A stretch of 64,000 bases of DNA, taken from Thermincola ferriacetica. Lineage in GTDB: Bacteria > Bacillota > Thermincolia > Thermincolales > Thermincolaceae. The stretch spans positions 32,628 to 96,627 of the forward strand of contig NZ_LGTE01000013.1 of NCBI RefSeq assembly GCF_001263415.1. The letters are read 5' to 3'. Both the position numbers and the translations under genes were made by a program. Positions 10,101-18,619 of this stretch are shown in pieces; within the stretch, counting starts at the first letter, position 1, and each line of letters starts with the position of its first letter. The notes below the pieces were generated by a model. The model searched no databases. It saw nothing but the letters and a program-made list of their open reading frames with translations, and had not been told where the DNA came from.

Positions 10101-11939
10101 GTTTGTTTCTCTTGCCATAATGGCACGGGCAGCAAATATGACATTCAGAACGAATACAATGTGGACCCGAATAACCCGGACAAGTCACGGCATCCGCTGC
10201 CCATGAGCCATACGCAGAAAGAGTGTGCCAGTTGCCATAACCCCCATTTAAGCGACTCCGGGACACCGTCCCTGTTAGCAGCGGCACAATATGATGCCAA
10301 CGGCAATCTTATTGGCTACGCCTCTTCGGGCAACCAGTTCTGTTACGCCTGCCACGGCGATGTGGAGGTCAGCAAGGTCATTTATGCCATTGGCGGGTCC
10401 CATGCACCTTTTGAGAACTCTGTACATAACGGCAGCAACTTTCCGCTGCCTGAGTCGGGCAGTAAGATAAAATGCGTCATGTGCCATAACAACCATGCCA
10501 GCCCCTATGTCCGGCTGACCAAGGCCAAGGAGGAAGAAAACTGCTACCACTGCCATGGGGATACCGCTAATTCGGGCACTTACGGACTGACTGTAAATAT
10601 TAAAAGCTTGTTCCAAAAAAGCTCTCATCATAAAGTGGAAAGCAACGGAGTAAATGATACACGCGTGGAGTGTGTAAACTGCCATAACCCCCATTATATT
10701 ACCAAAACAAATATTGTATCGAACCCTTACGATACTAATGATAACTGGAACTGGAGCGTGACACCGGAAAAGAGCAAGTTCTGTATACAGTGCCATGACG
10801 GGGATGCGCCGCCTGCGAAAATGGTCAACGATACAACGGTGGTTCCCTATTCCGTCTATTTCCCGGCTTTTTCAAACCAGACCACGGCTGATTATAGCGG
10901 TCCCAACGGCTCCTGGAACAAGTCTGGCTTTACTGCCAACGGTCACTATAATGCCGGGGTACAATGTACAAACTGTCATGACCCGCATGGTTCAGACAAT
11001 TCGTGGATGCTTAAGTATCCGGAAGACCCCAACAGTACCCCCGGCAGTACCAGTGGAGTATGTTTACGGTGCCATGGCGGAGGAGCCACACCTGCCGGCC
11101 CTGATGTGTGGACAAACGGTTTCAGCCAGTCAAACAGTCACCCCACCCTGGCGATGACCGGAAAACACAGTAATACGGAAAACTATAGCAGCATTTCTAT
11201 AGCTGATCGCCATGCCGAATGTTACGACTGCCATGACCCGCATTCAGTAAAAAATACGCCAACCGGTAATTTAGCAGGAGCCCTAAATAATGTTTCCGGG
11301 GTGACCAGGTCTGGCGGTAGCCTGGTATGGAAACAAAAAGCTACCGAGGAATGGGAAATCTGCTACAAATGCCATTCCAGTTACTGGAATAATCTCAGTG
11401 CAGCAGGAAAAAGGGATATTGCTGCCGAATTTTACAGAACTACGGGGACTTACTCCTACCATTACGTGGAGTTGTCTAACAACCCAAACCTTGACACTAC
11501 TCGGGTTAACGCTCACTTAATTAACGGATGGACTGCTACCAGTAAAATGAAATGCACAGATTGTCATGGCAGTCCCACCGGAGCAAAAGGTCCGCATGGA
11601 TCTCCTTATCCAAATATTCTCAAAGGAAGTTATGATACTTCTATTAATACGAGAACTGGACTTCCCTCGGATTTTATTTGCTTCAGGTGCCACGAGGAAA
11701 ACTACTATAAGACCCAACACATGAACAACAAATCCGATCATATGCAGGTATCCTGCAAAAGGTGCCATGGTACCAGGTTCCACGGTTCTAACAGAGCGCA
11801 TTTTATAGCGGTTAATGACGGCGGCGGCCCGGATGTGGACCCGGAATCTTATTTAAACAGTGGGACTTACGCACACCCTCAATATAACAGCAAAAGCAGT
11901 TGCAGTTCCACTGTTAGTCAGTGTTCTGACCATCGATAA
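7167..11939 (+). CDS. Giant surface multiheme cytochrome (15 CXXCH) with FN3 domains
   Basis: A 1590-residue protein with a perfect AAAGGAGG site seven to eight bases before the ATG. An N-terminal membrane segment (about residues 22-45) is followed by an amidotransferase-like alpha/beta domain resembling the one in the 2862-6218 cytochrome (YDLVIFTQG). Several FN3/Ig-like domains span about 310-945. A C-terminal haem region carries fifteen CXXCH motifs, from CSKCH near residue 958 to CKRCH near 1530. Many are followed by NPH, DPH or GD, as in decahaem and NrfB/MtrA-like wires. It lacks a visible wall-sorting signal. Electron transport across or outside the wall to an extracellular acceptor is inferred. 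The last 30 residues are Ser/Cys-rich without a haem motif. Confidence 0.88.
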   Translation: MAMVTITPNRVGKKRIRYGIKATVIVLAVILAVFGVVFSFFYGESQEVRAGVTASKILIISNDDTYLPSSYTKGTSATNMQSFLQGQGFVVDVHSEKLNGAVNANFVTIADNYDLVIFTQGVGYRSTSNNAPGLDGNDIAFLKEYLNLTNTVPGTSKANLIIEGEDILYDMGRSGTSTDQRDILEINTSSSRGDRGRITELRVLDTNHPVNQGLASSATTSYQTNWQDSLVATTGAKIITNSIIGGNTYGAINTYDDGKGNRRVFMPFAWYANNNNRINDQTWREMLLLNAVKWVGERKVTVTSTNLAPADVMPGATQEMLKVTLTAAWGDPGISGLTINETGSAVAASAIAKVMVYDDANNNGVIDTGEQKLGETTTWTGESATVNFSSPLAVADGTSKNLIVAYQLNSGNVGTTVGASLADSNAIILYAQDILAKTYGTFPQSSGNTLITSAGTAQIISPSNNATIHGSYNVIGVTSGEYYLEYSPGYNSAGPWTQINYGAAAVNHGSVGTWNTTGVTDGAYTLRLRVTTGTETTVNVTVDNTAPTVTSGPSVSVGSTTATVTWTTDESSTSEVVYKPFSSGTWSTITNSAYVLNHSVQLTGLNSATQYDFYIKSTDATENTVTTPTQNFTTEQLGAIATITSPAIVGEVIPRVGGIFDITGTARTDRPGGRVQWSVYYGAGTSRNSVTTWNLLHNSTTPVTNGTLYSWDTNSLANGSYVLKLVTVDPDLTGSTASMEAYVEVIVDNTPPVISNVHVISVSNISADIAWSVNKSTNGQVSYGKSPGAYSNTVQDDNNDNQVFLSGLTPNTTYYFRVTVNDTAGHVVNSGEYTFTTSNVNDTTVPATVYNLRATGRTDTTVDLAWSAAVDNTGISSYNIYRSIDGTNFTKVATISGAVTHYTDTGLNASTEYWYRATATDLAGNESLPSESIKVPTVAQFRVNPHGSYPKLTNMCSKCHTTHRGKKSMLFNDTQEQKVCFSCHNGTGSKYDIQNEYNVDPNNPDKSRHPLPMSHTQKECASCHNPHLSDSGTPSLLAAAQYDANGNLIGYASSGNQFCYACHGDVEVSKVIYAIGGSHAPFENSVHNGSNFPLPESGSKIKCVMCHNNHASPYVRLTKAKEEENCYHCHGDTANSGTYGLTVNIKSLFQKSSHHKVESNGVNDTRVECVNCHNPHYITKTNIVSNPYDTNDNWNWSVTPEKSKFCIQCHDGDAPPAKMVNDTTVVPYSVYFPAFSNQTTADYSGPNGSWNKSGFTANGHYNAGVQCTNCHDPHGSDNSWMLKYPEDPNSTPGSTSGVCLRCHGGGATPAGPDVWTNGFSQSNSHPTLAMTGKHSNTENYSSISIADRHAECYDCHDPHSVKNTPTGNLAGALNNVSGVTRSGGSLVWKQKATEEWEICYKCHSSYWNNLSAAGKRDIAAEFYRTTGTYSYHYVELSNNPNLDTTRVNAHLINGWTATSKMKCTDCHGSPTGAKGPHGSPYPNILKGSYDTSINTRTGLPSDFICFRCHEENYYKTQHMNNKSDHMQVSCKRCHGTRFHGSNRAHFIAVNDGGGPDVDPESYLNSGTYAHPQYNSKSSCSSTVSQCSDHR

Positions 11940-11942
11940 GTT

Positions 11943-11990
11943 GGACCCTTTAACCCGTTATAGGGTTAAAGGGTCCTGAAATTTTATTTA
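11943..11990 (+). terminator. Strong rho-independent terminator after the cytochrome cluster
   Basis: A perfect 14-bp stem, GGACCCTTTAACCC paired with GGGTTAAAGGGTCC around a six-base loop (11943-11976), is followed by a T-rich tract. It starts three bases after the stop of the giant cytochrome and separates the cytochrome/NHL genes from resB. Confidence 0.85.
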
Positions 11991-12029
11991 ATTTTATTTC
12001 ATGTTTATTAAGGCGGGGGGAGGGGTTAA

Positions 12030-13337
12030 GTGATTAAGAAACTGTATCAAAGTCTTTTATCTCCTTTTTTAACTATAATTATCTTTGTGATATTGACAGT
12101 TGCCATATCTGTCGGAACTATCCTGGACTCTTCTCTTGTCAGGGTTCAAGCCCCTCGTATGAATTCCGGTCAGGTCTTTTCCAGTACATGGTTCCTGGTA
12201 TTAAACATTTTTTTGTTGGCAGTTACAATGTTATGTACGGCAAGGCAATTTATCATCAGCAAAAAGAGGTGGCATAAATACCGGAAAATTTTTAGCGCAG
12301 GCATTTCACAACAGGTGCAAAATTTACCGGGCATATTTAATTTGGCAAAAAAATACAAGTACCGAATTTGGCAATTATCAGATGAAACCCTGGCGGGACA
12401 AAAAAACAGGATTGGGTTCTGGGGCGCCCCTTTATTTCATTTGGGTATAGTAATTTCGATGTTTGGTATTATGGTAGATATTTTTGCCGGTTTTACGGGC
12501 TACCTGATTTTGCCGCCCGGCAAAATTATTGATGACCGGCGCCATAATTACGCCATTATTGATGAGAGACCTTTGCATCCTAGCAAATATAACCGTTTTC
12601 AGCTATTACTGGATAAAGTTGAAATGAAATATGAAAAGGATGGGGTAAGCGCTTCAGGTAAGGTTAGTATAATTAAAGACGGACAGGTGATAAGCGAGGG
12701 TATTCTTGATAGGGATTCTCAAATGAATATGGGACTGCTGTCTTTGGTTCGAGATACCTACGGATATTATGTTAAATTCAGGATTAGAGACCAAAAGAAT
12801 AAAGTTATTATTGACCATCTACAGGGATTGAACACTTTAGACCACGGGACAAGTACGGAGTATTCATTCAAAAACTTTGTTCAAAAGGGGACGCCGTACC
12901 GGTTGACCTTTAATTATTACCCCGATGTGAGGAAAAAGGAGGGAAGGTATTTTACTGCCACCTATCAAGAGAAAAACCCGGCTCTTCACCTGGTAGCCCG
13001 GTATGAAAATAAGGTAGTATATAACGGGCTGGTAAAAGCCAGACAGGAAGTAACCATGCAAAACGGGCATAAGTTCCGGTTCGTTGGAACCATACCTTAT
13101 CTAATGGTACGGGTGCAGTGGATGACAGGGGCTTATATATTGGCAGGAGGATTCCTTTTGTTTTTACTGGGCCTAATCATATACTACCTGTTTCCTCCTG
13201 TGGTAATTTTTATAAAAAATACTGAAAGGGGATACCGGGTAGATTATCTGGCCTGGACAGGCAAAGAAGTTGTCAAACGGGAAGTAGCCAGTATTTCCCA
13301 AACATTGTCCGGAGAATTTAGATTTAAAGGGAGATGA
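12030..13337 (+). CDS. resB: Cytochrome c biogenesis protein ResB-like
   Basis: A 435-residue membrane protein starting with GTG behind GGGAGGGG. Membrane segments occur at about residues 10-30, 50-75, 132-160 and 365-390, with a large extracytoplasmic domain between the third and fourth, which is the ResB/Ccs1 layout. In system II cytochrome maturation, ResB with CcsA/ResC moves haem to the outer face and ligates it to CXXCH cysteines of exported apocytochromes. The next gene is ccsA seven bases downstream. Its place directly after multiheme cytochromes (27 CXXCH within 12 kb) suggests it is dedicated to maturing them. Confidence 0.85.
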   Translation: MIKKLYQSLLSPFLTIIIFVILTVAISVGTILDSSLVRVQAPRMNSGQVFSSTWFLVLNIFLLAVTMLCTARQFIISKKRWHKYRKIFSAGISQQVQNLPGIFNLAKKYKYRIWQLSDETLAGQKNRIGFWGAPLFHLGIVISMFGIMVDIFAGFTGYLILPPGKIIDDRRHNYAIIDERPLHPSKYNRFQLLLDKVEMKYEKDGVSASGKVSIIKDGQVISEGILDRDSQMNMGLLSLVRDTYGYYVKFRIRDQKNKVIIDHLQGLNTLDHGTSTEYSFKNFVQKGTPYRLTFNYYPDVRKKEGRYFTATYQEKNPALHLVARYENKVVYNGLVKARQEVTMQNGHKFRFVGTIPYLMVRVQWMTGAYILAGGFLLFLLGLIIYYLFPPVVIFIKNTERGYRVDYLAWTGKEVVKREVASISQTLSGEFRFKGR

Positions 13338-13344
13338 TATAACC

Positions 13345-14184
13345 TTGGATGCAATAAAAGTTCAGGTAATTTTATTCTGGGCGGCAGTTACCGTTTATGT
13401 TGCAGCTACTTGTCTCAACCTTATCGCAATAATTTTTAGAAAACCAAATCTTACCAATTTTTCTCCTTATCTGGCCGTAATTGGTTTTTTGCCTCATACA
13501 GCCGGGATAATATTGCGTTGGATGCAAACTGGGCACTTTCCTTACTGGGGGAAGTACGAAGTTTTTAACAGCTATGCTTGGGCGTTTATATTACTGTACC
13601 TGGTATTGTTTTTGATAAAAAGGGAATTGAAGGTAACGGGAACAGTTTTGTTTCCAGTGGCCTTTTTTATGATAGGGATTGCTTTAACAGGGTCAAAAGA
13701 AACTACTGAAATCCCGTCTACCTTTTTGACTTACTGGTTGGGGGTACATGTGGCCTTTGCCAAGCTAGCTTACGGTTCGGGATTGATTTCGGCTTTTTTT
13801 GGAGGGTTGTACCTGTGGCGGGCCGGTAAATCCAACACTGATTCAGGCGAAGATGTGCCCGGGTGGGTACCTTCTCTGGATTTTTGTGATTTTTATACTT
13901 ACCGGTTTGCTGTCTTTGCATTCATCTGTATGAGCATCATGATTGGTGCGGGAGCTGTGTGGGCCTATAAGGCCTGGGGTCGCTACTGGGGTTGGGACCC
14001 TGTAGAAACATGGTCATTGGTTAGTTGGTTTGTTTACGGCACCTTATTGCATCTCCGGGTAACTATGGGGTGGCGGGGAAAACGAGGCGCCTGGTTATCT
14101 ATCATTGCTGTCTTTATAGTTCTCTTTTCGTATTTCGGCATGCCTTTAATCTATGATACGGTTCATGAACACCTAGAGCTGTAG
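13345..14184 (+). CDS. ccsA: Cytochrome c assembly protein CcsA/ResC (haem handler)
   Basis: A 279-residue protein with about eight hydrophobic segments and the tryptophan-rich haem-handling motif WGRYWGWDPVETW near residue 211, diagnostic of CcsA/CcmF/ResC proteins. Conserved histidines are available for haem ligation (HTAGI near 52, HLRVTMGW near 236, HEHLEL at the end). The TTG start is supported by AGGGAGATGAT upstream, and the gene follows resB by seven bases, so the two form the system II haem ligase operon. Length fits the short CcsB-type members. Confidence 0.9.
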   Translation: MDAIKVQVILFWAAVTVYVAATCLNLIAIIFRKPNLTNFSPYLAVIGFLPHTAGIILRWMQTGHFPYWGKYEVFNSYAWAFILLYLVLFLIKRELKVTGTVLFPVAFFMIGIALTGSKETTEIPSTFLTYWLGVHVAFAKLAYGSGLISAFFGGLYLWRAGKSNTDSGEDVPGWVPSLDFCDFYTYRFAVFAFICMSIMIGAGAVWAYKAWGRYWGWDPVETWSLVSWFVYGTLLHLRVTMGWRGKRGAWLSIIAVFIVLFSYFGMPLIYDTVHEHLEL

Positions 14185-14205
14185 TTTTTCCAAAATAATA
14201 ATGAC

Positions 14206-14775
14206 TTGGTGGTAAGAATGTTGGTAAGAAGGGTAATAATTATATTGAATATTTTCATAATGACATTCCTGACAGGTGGCTGCACCGGCAAAACGGAAGA
14301 GAAGGCTCTGCAGGATGCCGTAAATAACTATAACCGCACTCTTAAGGTTGTATTGCGTACGGGAGATGTTAGCTTACTCAACAATGTAGCATTGGAGAAT
14401 GAAGTTCGCCGGATGGAACTTTTCCTAACTTATATGAACGAAGAAAAAAAGGTTTTATCGGCAGAACTGGATAGCATAAAGTTTATTTCCGCACAGGTGG
14501 ACAACGACCAAGGAAAGGCTGTGGCTGACGAATCGCCAAATAAAGGGAATAAACAGGCCAAACAGGCTGCAACCGCAAAAAAGCAGCGTGCCAAAGAACC
14601 CACTGCTCAGGTGAAGACAGAAGAGATATGGACGTATGAATATCTTCACCCAGAAACGGGGGCCAAGATTGAAGGACCCTTCCTTATAAAGTACAATACC
14701 ACTTATAAGCTGATAAAGCGGGATAGGTGGAAGGTTTATGAGGTGAGTTTTAAGGAACAGGTCTTAAAGAGATAA
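14206..14775 (+). CDS. Putative lipoprotein
   Basis: A 189-residue protein with a basic N-terminus, a hydrophobic stretch and a lipobox-like LTGGC around residue 26, so it is predicted to be a lipid-anchored extracytoplasmic protein. A low-complexity Ala/Lys/Gln-rich linker lies at about residues 110-140, followed by a small C-terminal domain (EEIWTYEYLHPETGAKI) that resembles secreted beta domains. No family was recognised. It lies 21 bases after ccsA and ends at a terminator, so it is probably the last gene of the haem-ligation operon. The start may be the TTG at 14206 or the ATG at 14218. Confidence 0.65.
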   Translation: MVVRMLVRRVIIILNIFIMTFLTGGCTGKTEEKALQDAVNNYNRTLKVVLRTGDVSLLNNVALENEVRRMELFLTYMNEEKKVLSAELDSIKFISAQVDNDQGKAVADESPNKGNKQAKQAATAKKQRAKEPTAQVKTEEIWTYEYLHPETGAKIEGPFLIKYNTTYKLIKRDRWKVYEVSFKEQVLKR

Positions 14776-14803
14776 AAACCTCTCCGGCAGGGAGAGGTTT
14801 TTT
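14774..14803. terminator. Bidirectional terminator between lipoprotein gene and yajQ
   Basis: The stem AACCTCTCC/GGAGAGGTT (14777-14799) is flanked by an A-run on the left and a T-run on the right. It can therefore end transcription of both convergent genes. Confidence 0.75.
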
Positions 14804-15293
14804 ACCTATAATTTGTAAACTGCAGGGGAATGCCAAAGTCGTGTTCCCGTACGGCCTTGATAACAGCCTGTAGATCGTCGCGGCTCTTGCCGGAAACCCG
14901 GACCTGGTCTTCCTGGATTTGGGCCTGTACCTTGAGCTTGGTGTTTTTAATGAACTTAACGATTTCCTTAGCTGTTTCTTTGTCAATACCCTGTTGGATA
15001 GTGACCACCTGCCTGACGGTATCACCGGCTGCCGGTTCAATCCTGCCGTACTTCAGAGCCTTTAAATCTACGTTCCTTTTTACCATTTTCGATTCCAATA
15101 TGTCAACCACGTTTTTTAACTTAAATTCATCGTCGGAAATCAGGGTGATGGTATTGCCGTCATGCCTGACTTCACTTTTACTGCCCTTAAAGTCGAAACG
15201 GTTTTCAATCTCTCTCATGGCCTGGTTGACGGCGTTATCTATTTCCTGCTTATCCACCACGGAAACGATATCAAAACTGTTGTCCTTGGCCAA
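14802..15293 (-). CDS. yajQ: YajQ family nucleotide-binding protein
   Basis: A 163-residue protein. The reading frame is open further upstream, but the start used is the TTG at 15293, preceded on the minus strand by GGAGGTATGGAAA. This yields the family's usual length and N-terminus ([16 protein letters not shown]). Conserved YajQ elements include the N-terminal [16 protein letters not shown] and the C-terminal [15 protein letters not shown] with [12 protein letters not shown]. YajQ proteins bind nucleotides, including cyclic di-GMP in some bacteria. It is single-gene and convergent with the preceding operon. Confidence 0.93.
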   Translation of the reverse strand: MAKDNSFDIVSVVDKQEIDNAVNQAMREIENRFDFKGSKSEVRHDGNTITLISDDEFKLKNVVDILESKMVKRNVDLKALKYGRIEPAAGDTVRQVVTIQQGIDKETAKEIVKFIKNTKLKVQAQIQEDQVRVSGKSRDDLQAVIKAVREHDFGIPLQFTNYR

Positions 15294-15447
15294 TTTCCAT
15301 ACCTCCCATGCGTATTTTTCTATTATTATACAACAATGGCCAGTCGAGAGCAAACAGAAATGGTGGCCAGAAGCCAATGGCCAGTTAATCCCAATCGGTC
15401 TCCGGCAATGATAAAACAACCATGCCAGTATCCGACAATTTTTATTT

Positions 15448-15476
15448 TTGCCCGGCGCTGTGATATTTGATATAAT
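15448..15476 (+). promoter_or_regulatory. SigA-type promoter for the HepT/MNT pair
   Basis: TTGCCC at 15448-15453 and a perfect TATAAT at 15471-15476 are separated by 17 bases, about 47 bases upstream of the first gene. Confidence 0.6.
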
Positions 15477-15522
15477 TTCATTAAAGGTTTGTTCCGGAAG
15501 GCTAATGAGAGGGGGTATTTTT

Positions 15523-16005
15523 ATGACCGGGACCTTATCAGTGGCTGTAGCCAGAATTAAAAAGGAATTAGTAAATTTGGAGGAGCTTGAAAAAGAACTC
15601 GTAGCAATGATAGAACGTGGGCCAGCGGAAGATGATTTTGAGAGAAAAAGGGCATTCGCCTCATTGCTGCACGATTTTTATACCTGTACAGAAAAAATAT
15701 TTCAAACGGTTGCCAAAAACATTGATCAATATGTGCCGGAAGGTGAAAACTGGCATAAGGCGCTGCTTGAGCAGATGGCTTTGTCTCTGGATGATAAACG
15801 GCCCCCTGTCATAAGTGAAAAACTTATGCATGTTTTAACAGGTTATCTTGTCTTCAGGTACAGAGTGCGCAATATTTATGGTTTTCAACTTGAATGGGAA
15901 AGAATGGAACATTTAATCAGGGGTCTACCCGGTACTGTCCACAATATTAAAACAGAAATTAACCTTTTTATTAAAATAATTGAGGAAATTGCTTTATCCG
16001 GTTAA
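15523..16005 (+). CDS. HepT-like HEPN-domain ribonuclease toxin
   Basis: A 160-residue, all-helical protein. ATG 15523 is preceded by GAGAGGGGG, while the frame extends upstream without a better start. The C-terminal signature [11 protein letters not shown] followed by [10 protein letters not shown] matches the HepT-like branch of HEPN proteins, in which a conserved Arg-x-x-x-Tyr replaces the usual Arg-x4-His. The next gene encodes a minimal nucleotidyltransferase, the standard antitoxin partner, which by AMPylation or masking controls the HEPN RNase. Together they form a type II/VII-like HEPN/MNT toxin-antitoxin module with its own promoter. Confidence 0.72.
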   Translation: MTGTLSVAVARIKKELVNLEELEKELVAMIERGPAEDDFERKRAFASLLHDFYTCTEKIFQTVAKNIDQYVPEGENWHKALLEQMALSLDDKRPPVISEKLMHVLTGYLVFRYRVRNIYGFQLEWERMEHLIRGLPGTVHNIKTEINLFIKIIEEIALSG

Positions 16006-16075
16006 TTTGTGGATATGTTGCCTGGTGTTGTAATGATTGGTATTATATAGTAAGTTGTTTGCTGGAGGTACTGCT

Positions 16076-16441
16076 ATGCTTTTAACCCCTGAGGAAAGAA
16101 AAAAATATGTTACCGGCTGGCGCCGGCGGGAAGAGGCCAGAAGAGAGGCCTTGGAAAAAAGAAAGTTGGACGCCCTGGATAAAACAAAGAAAGCTGCGGG
16201 ATTTCTCAAAGAAAAATACGGGGTAAAGGTATTTTTGTTTGGTTCTTTGGCCTGGGGTGGTTTCTGGGAAAGGTCAGATATTGACCTTGCGGTTGAAGGT
16301 TTTAGCGATACAAAAAACTACTTCAAGGTACTCGGAGAAGTTTGGGATATAGTTTCACCTTTTAATGTGGATCTGGTTTTACTTCAGGATATTGATGAAT
16401 CATTCAGAAAAAAAATTCAGGCCGATGGGATTATCTTGTAA
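16076..16441 (+). CDS. MNT-type minimal nucleotidyltransferase antitoxin
   Basis: A 121-residue protein. ATG 16076 follows GGAGG by seven bases. The core motif VFLFGSLAWGGFWERSDIDL contains the G-S-x10-D-x-D nucleotidyltransferase signature, with a third Asp in VDLVLL. The N-terminal 45 residues are a charged helical extension (EERKKYVTGWRRREEARREA). It lies 70 bases after the HEPN gene and is the expected partner. The pair may act as a defence or stress module. It could also be a plain house-kept remnant, but both frames are intact. Confidence 0.78.
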   Translation: MLLTPEERKKYVTGWRRREEARREALEKRKLDALDKTKKAAGFLKEKYGVKVFLFGSLAWGGFWERSDIDLAVEGFSDTKNYFKVLGEVWDIVSPFNVDLVLLQDIDESFRKKIQADGIIL

Positions 16442-16442
16442 G

Positions 16443-16476
16443 CACCGGTAAGGCCAGCGCTTCGCCGGTGTTTTTA
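16443..16476 (+). terminator. Probable terminator after MNT gene
   Basis: CACCGG pairs with CCGGTG around a GC-rich loop and is followed by TTTTTAC. Confidence 0.55.
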
Positions 16477-16580
16477 CATGCGAAATTGCGGGAAATACAG
16501 CTTGATGTTCGGAATAATTAGGCTAAAGCCCGTTCACCGTGTTATAATTAAGAAGCTAACTATAATGTGGGGGTATTTAT

Positions 16581-18521
16581 TTGAAGGACTTTTTGCCTGT
16601 GTCAAAAGAAGATATGGAAGCGCGAGGGTGGTATTATCTTGACTATATCATTGTTACGGGCGATGCCTATGTGGACCACCCCAGTTTTGGGGCGGCTTTA
16701 ATAGGCAGACTACTGGAAAGCAGAGGGTATAGGGTCGGCATAGTTGCCCAGCCCGACTGGAAAAACACCATGGACTTTGCGGCGCTGGGCAGGCCCCGGT
16801 ATGCTTTTTTAATAACAGCCGGAAACCTTGATTCCATGGTAGCTAATTATACGGCAGGTAAACACAAGAGGACAGAAGACGATTACTCACCGGGCGGCAA
16901 AGCGGGACTCAGACCGGACCGGGCCTGTATAGTATATGCCAATCGTGTGCGAGAGGCATTTCCCGATGTCCCCGTTGTCCTTGGGGGTATAGAAGCCAGC
17001 TTGCGGCGGCTTGCTCATTACGATTACTGGGATGACAAGGTGCGCCGCTCCATACTTATTGATGCCCGGGCCCCGCTGCTGGTTTACGGAATGGGTGAAC
17101 AACAGATTCTGGAAATTGCCGAACGCCTGAAAAAAGGTGAGGCCATAGAGGAACTTAATGATATCAGAGGTACTGCTTTTGTGACCAGGGATTTGAGCGG
17201 AGAAAAAAACATGCTCTTTTCATATAAAACACTGCCGTCTTTTCAAGAAATGGCTGAAAATAAGTTAAAATACGCTGAGGCTTTCAGAATTCAGTATCTT
17301 AACCAGAATCCCTACACAGGGCAGGCTCTGGTACAGGAACATGACGGAGGTTACGTGGTACAGAACCCGCCCGCCAGACCTCTTTCGGAAAAGGAAATGG
17401 ATGAGCTATACAGCCTGCCCTTTATGCGTGCAGCTCATCCAAAATATGCGAAGCAGGGTGGAGTGCCGGCCCTGCAAGAGGTGGAATTCAGTATCACCAG
17501 CCACCGCGGTTGTTTTGGCGGTTGTGCCTTTTGTGCCCTCAATTTCCACCAGGGCCGCCTTATTCAAAAAAGGTCCGCAGAATCCATTCTGACGGAAATA
17601 AGGCAAATGACCAAAAGCGAAAATTTTAAAGGTATAATTCACGACATTGGCGGGCCGACGGCCAATTTCCGCAACCCTGCCTGCCGGGGCAAAAGGTGTA
17701 CCGAACGACTCTGCCTGTATCCTGAAAAGTGTAATAATCTGCAGGTTGACCATGCAGAATATATTGACCTGCTCAGGAAAGCCAGAAGCATACCCGGTGT
17801 TAAAAAGGTTTTTGTCCGGTCGGGAGTCAGGTTTGATTATCTGATGGCTGACAGGAAACGAAAGGAAATCCTAAAAGAGCTATGTGAACACCATGTCAGC
17901 GGCTTGCTGAAGGTTGCGCCCGAGCATGTTGCTGCCGGAACGTTACAGGCCATGCGGAAACCGCCGAAACAGGTTTTTACTGCTTTCAGGCAACTTTTTT
18001 ATGGTGTGAACAAGTCTATCGGTAAAGAACAATACCTGGTTCCTTATTTTATCGCCGGCCACCCGGGAACAACCTTAAAAGATGCAGTGGAACTGGCTGA
18101 GTATGTGCGCGACCTGGGGTATAATCCGGAACAAGTCCAGGATTTTACGCCTACCCCGGGAAGCCTGGCAACCTGCATGTATTATACGGGAATTGACCCG
18201 CTGACAGGCAAAAAAGTCTATGTCCCGAAGAGTGAAAAGGAACGAAGGATGCAGCGGGCTTTGCTGCAATACAGAGACCCGAAAAACCACCCTTTGGTCC
18301 GGGAAGCCTTACGGAGAGCAGGCCGGGAAGACCTGATCGGATACGGGCCAAAGGCTTTGGTGAGGCCGGCCAAAGATACGGCAAAGGAGAAAGCCATTCA
18401 AAAAAGAAAAGGCAAGGGACGGGAAGGCAAAAAGGCCTTTAGCGGCGTCGGCAAAAGGACGGAGGGTAAGCGGAACGGACACCGGGAAAGGGCTACCGGC
18501 AGGGGAAAAGGCAGAAAATAA
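16581..18521 (+). CDS. YgiQ family radical SAM protein (UPF0313)
   Basis: A 646-residue protein starting with TTG behind GGGGGTA. The N-terminal B12-binding-like region includes VDHPSFGAALIGRLLE. The radical SAM core carries the cluster motif CFGGCAFC near residue 312, and DIGGPTANFRNPAC and the late FTPTPGSLATCMYYTG are typical of the YgiQ family. The last 65 residues are a basic Lys/Arg/Gly-rich tail, suggesting RNA or ribosome association. The biochemical function of the family is not established. It is monocistronic by layout. Confidence 0.88.
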   Translation: MKDFLPVSKEDMEARGWYYLDYIIVTGDAYVDHPSFGAALIGRLLESRGYRVGIVAQPDWKNTMDFAALGRPRYAFLITAGNLDSMVANYTAGKHKRTEDDYSPGGKAGLRPDRACIVYANRVREAFPDVPVVLGGIEASLRRLAHYDYWDDKVRRSILIDARAPLLVYGMGEQQILEIAERLKKGEAIEELNDIRGTAFVTRDLSGEKNMLFSYKTLPSFQEMAENKLKYAEAFRIQYLNQNPYTGQALVQEHDGGYVVQNPPARPLSEKEMDELYSLPFMRAAHPKYAKQGGVPALQEVEFSITSHRGCFGGCAFCALNFHQGRLIQKRSAESILTEIRQMTKSENFKGIIHDIGGPTANFRNPACRGKRCTERLCLYPEKCNNLQVDHAEYIDLLRKARSIPGVKKVFVRSGVRFDYLMADRKRKEILKELCEHHVSGLLKVAPEHVAAGTLQAMRKPPKQVFTAFRQLFYGVNKSIGKEQYLVPYFIAGHPGTTLKDAVELAEYVRDLGYNPEQVQDFTPTPGSLATCMYYTGIDPLTGKKVYVPKSEKERRMQRALLQYRDPKNHPLVREALRRAGREDLIGYGPKALVRPAKDTAKEKAIQKRKGKGREGKKAFSGVGKRTEGKRNGHRERATGRGKGRK

Positions 18522-18545
18522 ACGGTTATCTGCCGTTTATTTGTT

Positions 18546-18574
18546 TTGACACTGTTGTAAGCATAAATTATACT
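18546..18574 (+). promoter_or_regulatory. SigA-type promoter upstream of rimO
   Basis: A perfect TTGACA (18546-18551) and TATACT (18569-18574) are spaced by 17 bases, 46 bases before the start codon. Confidence 0.75.
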
Positions 18575-18619
18575 AAAATTTAGAGTTTTACAGTAGAAGT
18601 TAGTATGGGAGGAATAGAA

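Noticed and set aside
10275..10796. A 173-codon minus-strand open frame inside the giant cytochrome gene
   Set aside because: It is antisense to a haem-rich coding region, has no ribosome binding site and no recognisable domain. The plus-strand frame is unquestionably coding.
10030..11780. Regularly spaced repeats that at first look CRISPR-like
   Set aside because: They are the TGC-CAT (CXXCH) haem codons of the cytochrome at irregular distances, not constant repeats with unique spacers.
14830..15411. A 193-codon plus-strand open frame opposite yajQ
   Set aside because: Low-complexity Ser/Leu/Thr-rich translation typical of an antisense shadow. YajQ on the other strand matches its family end to end.
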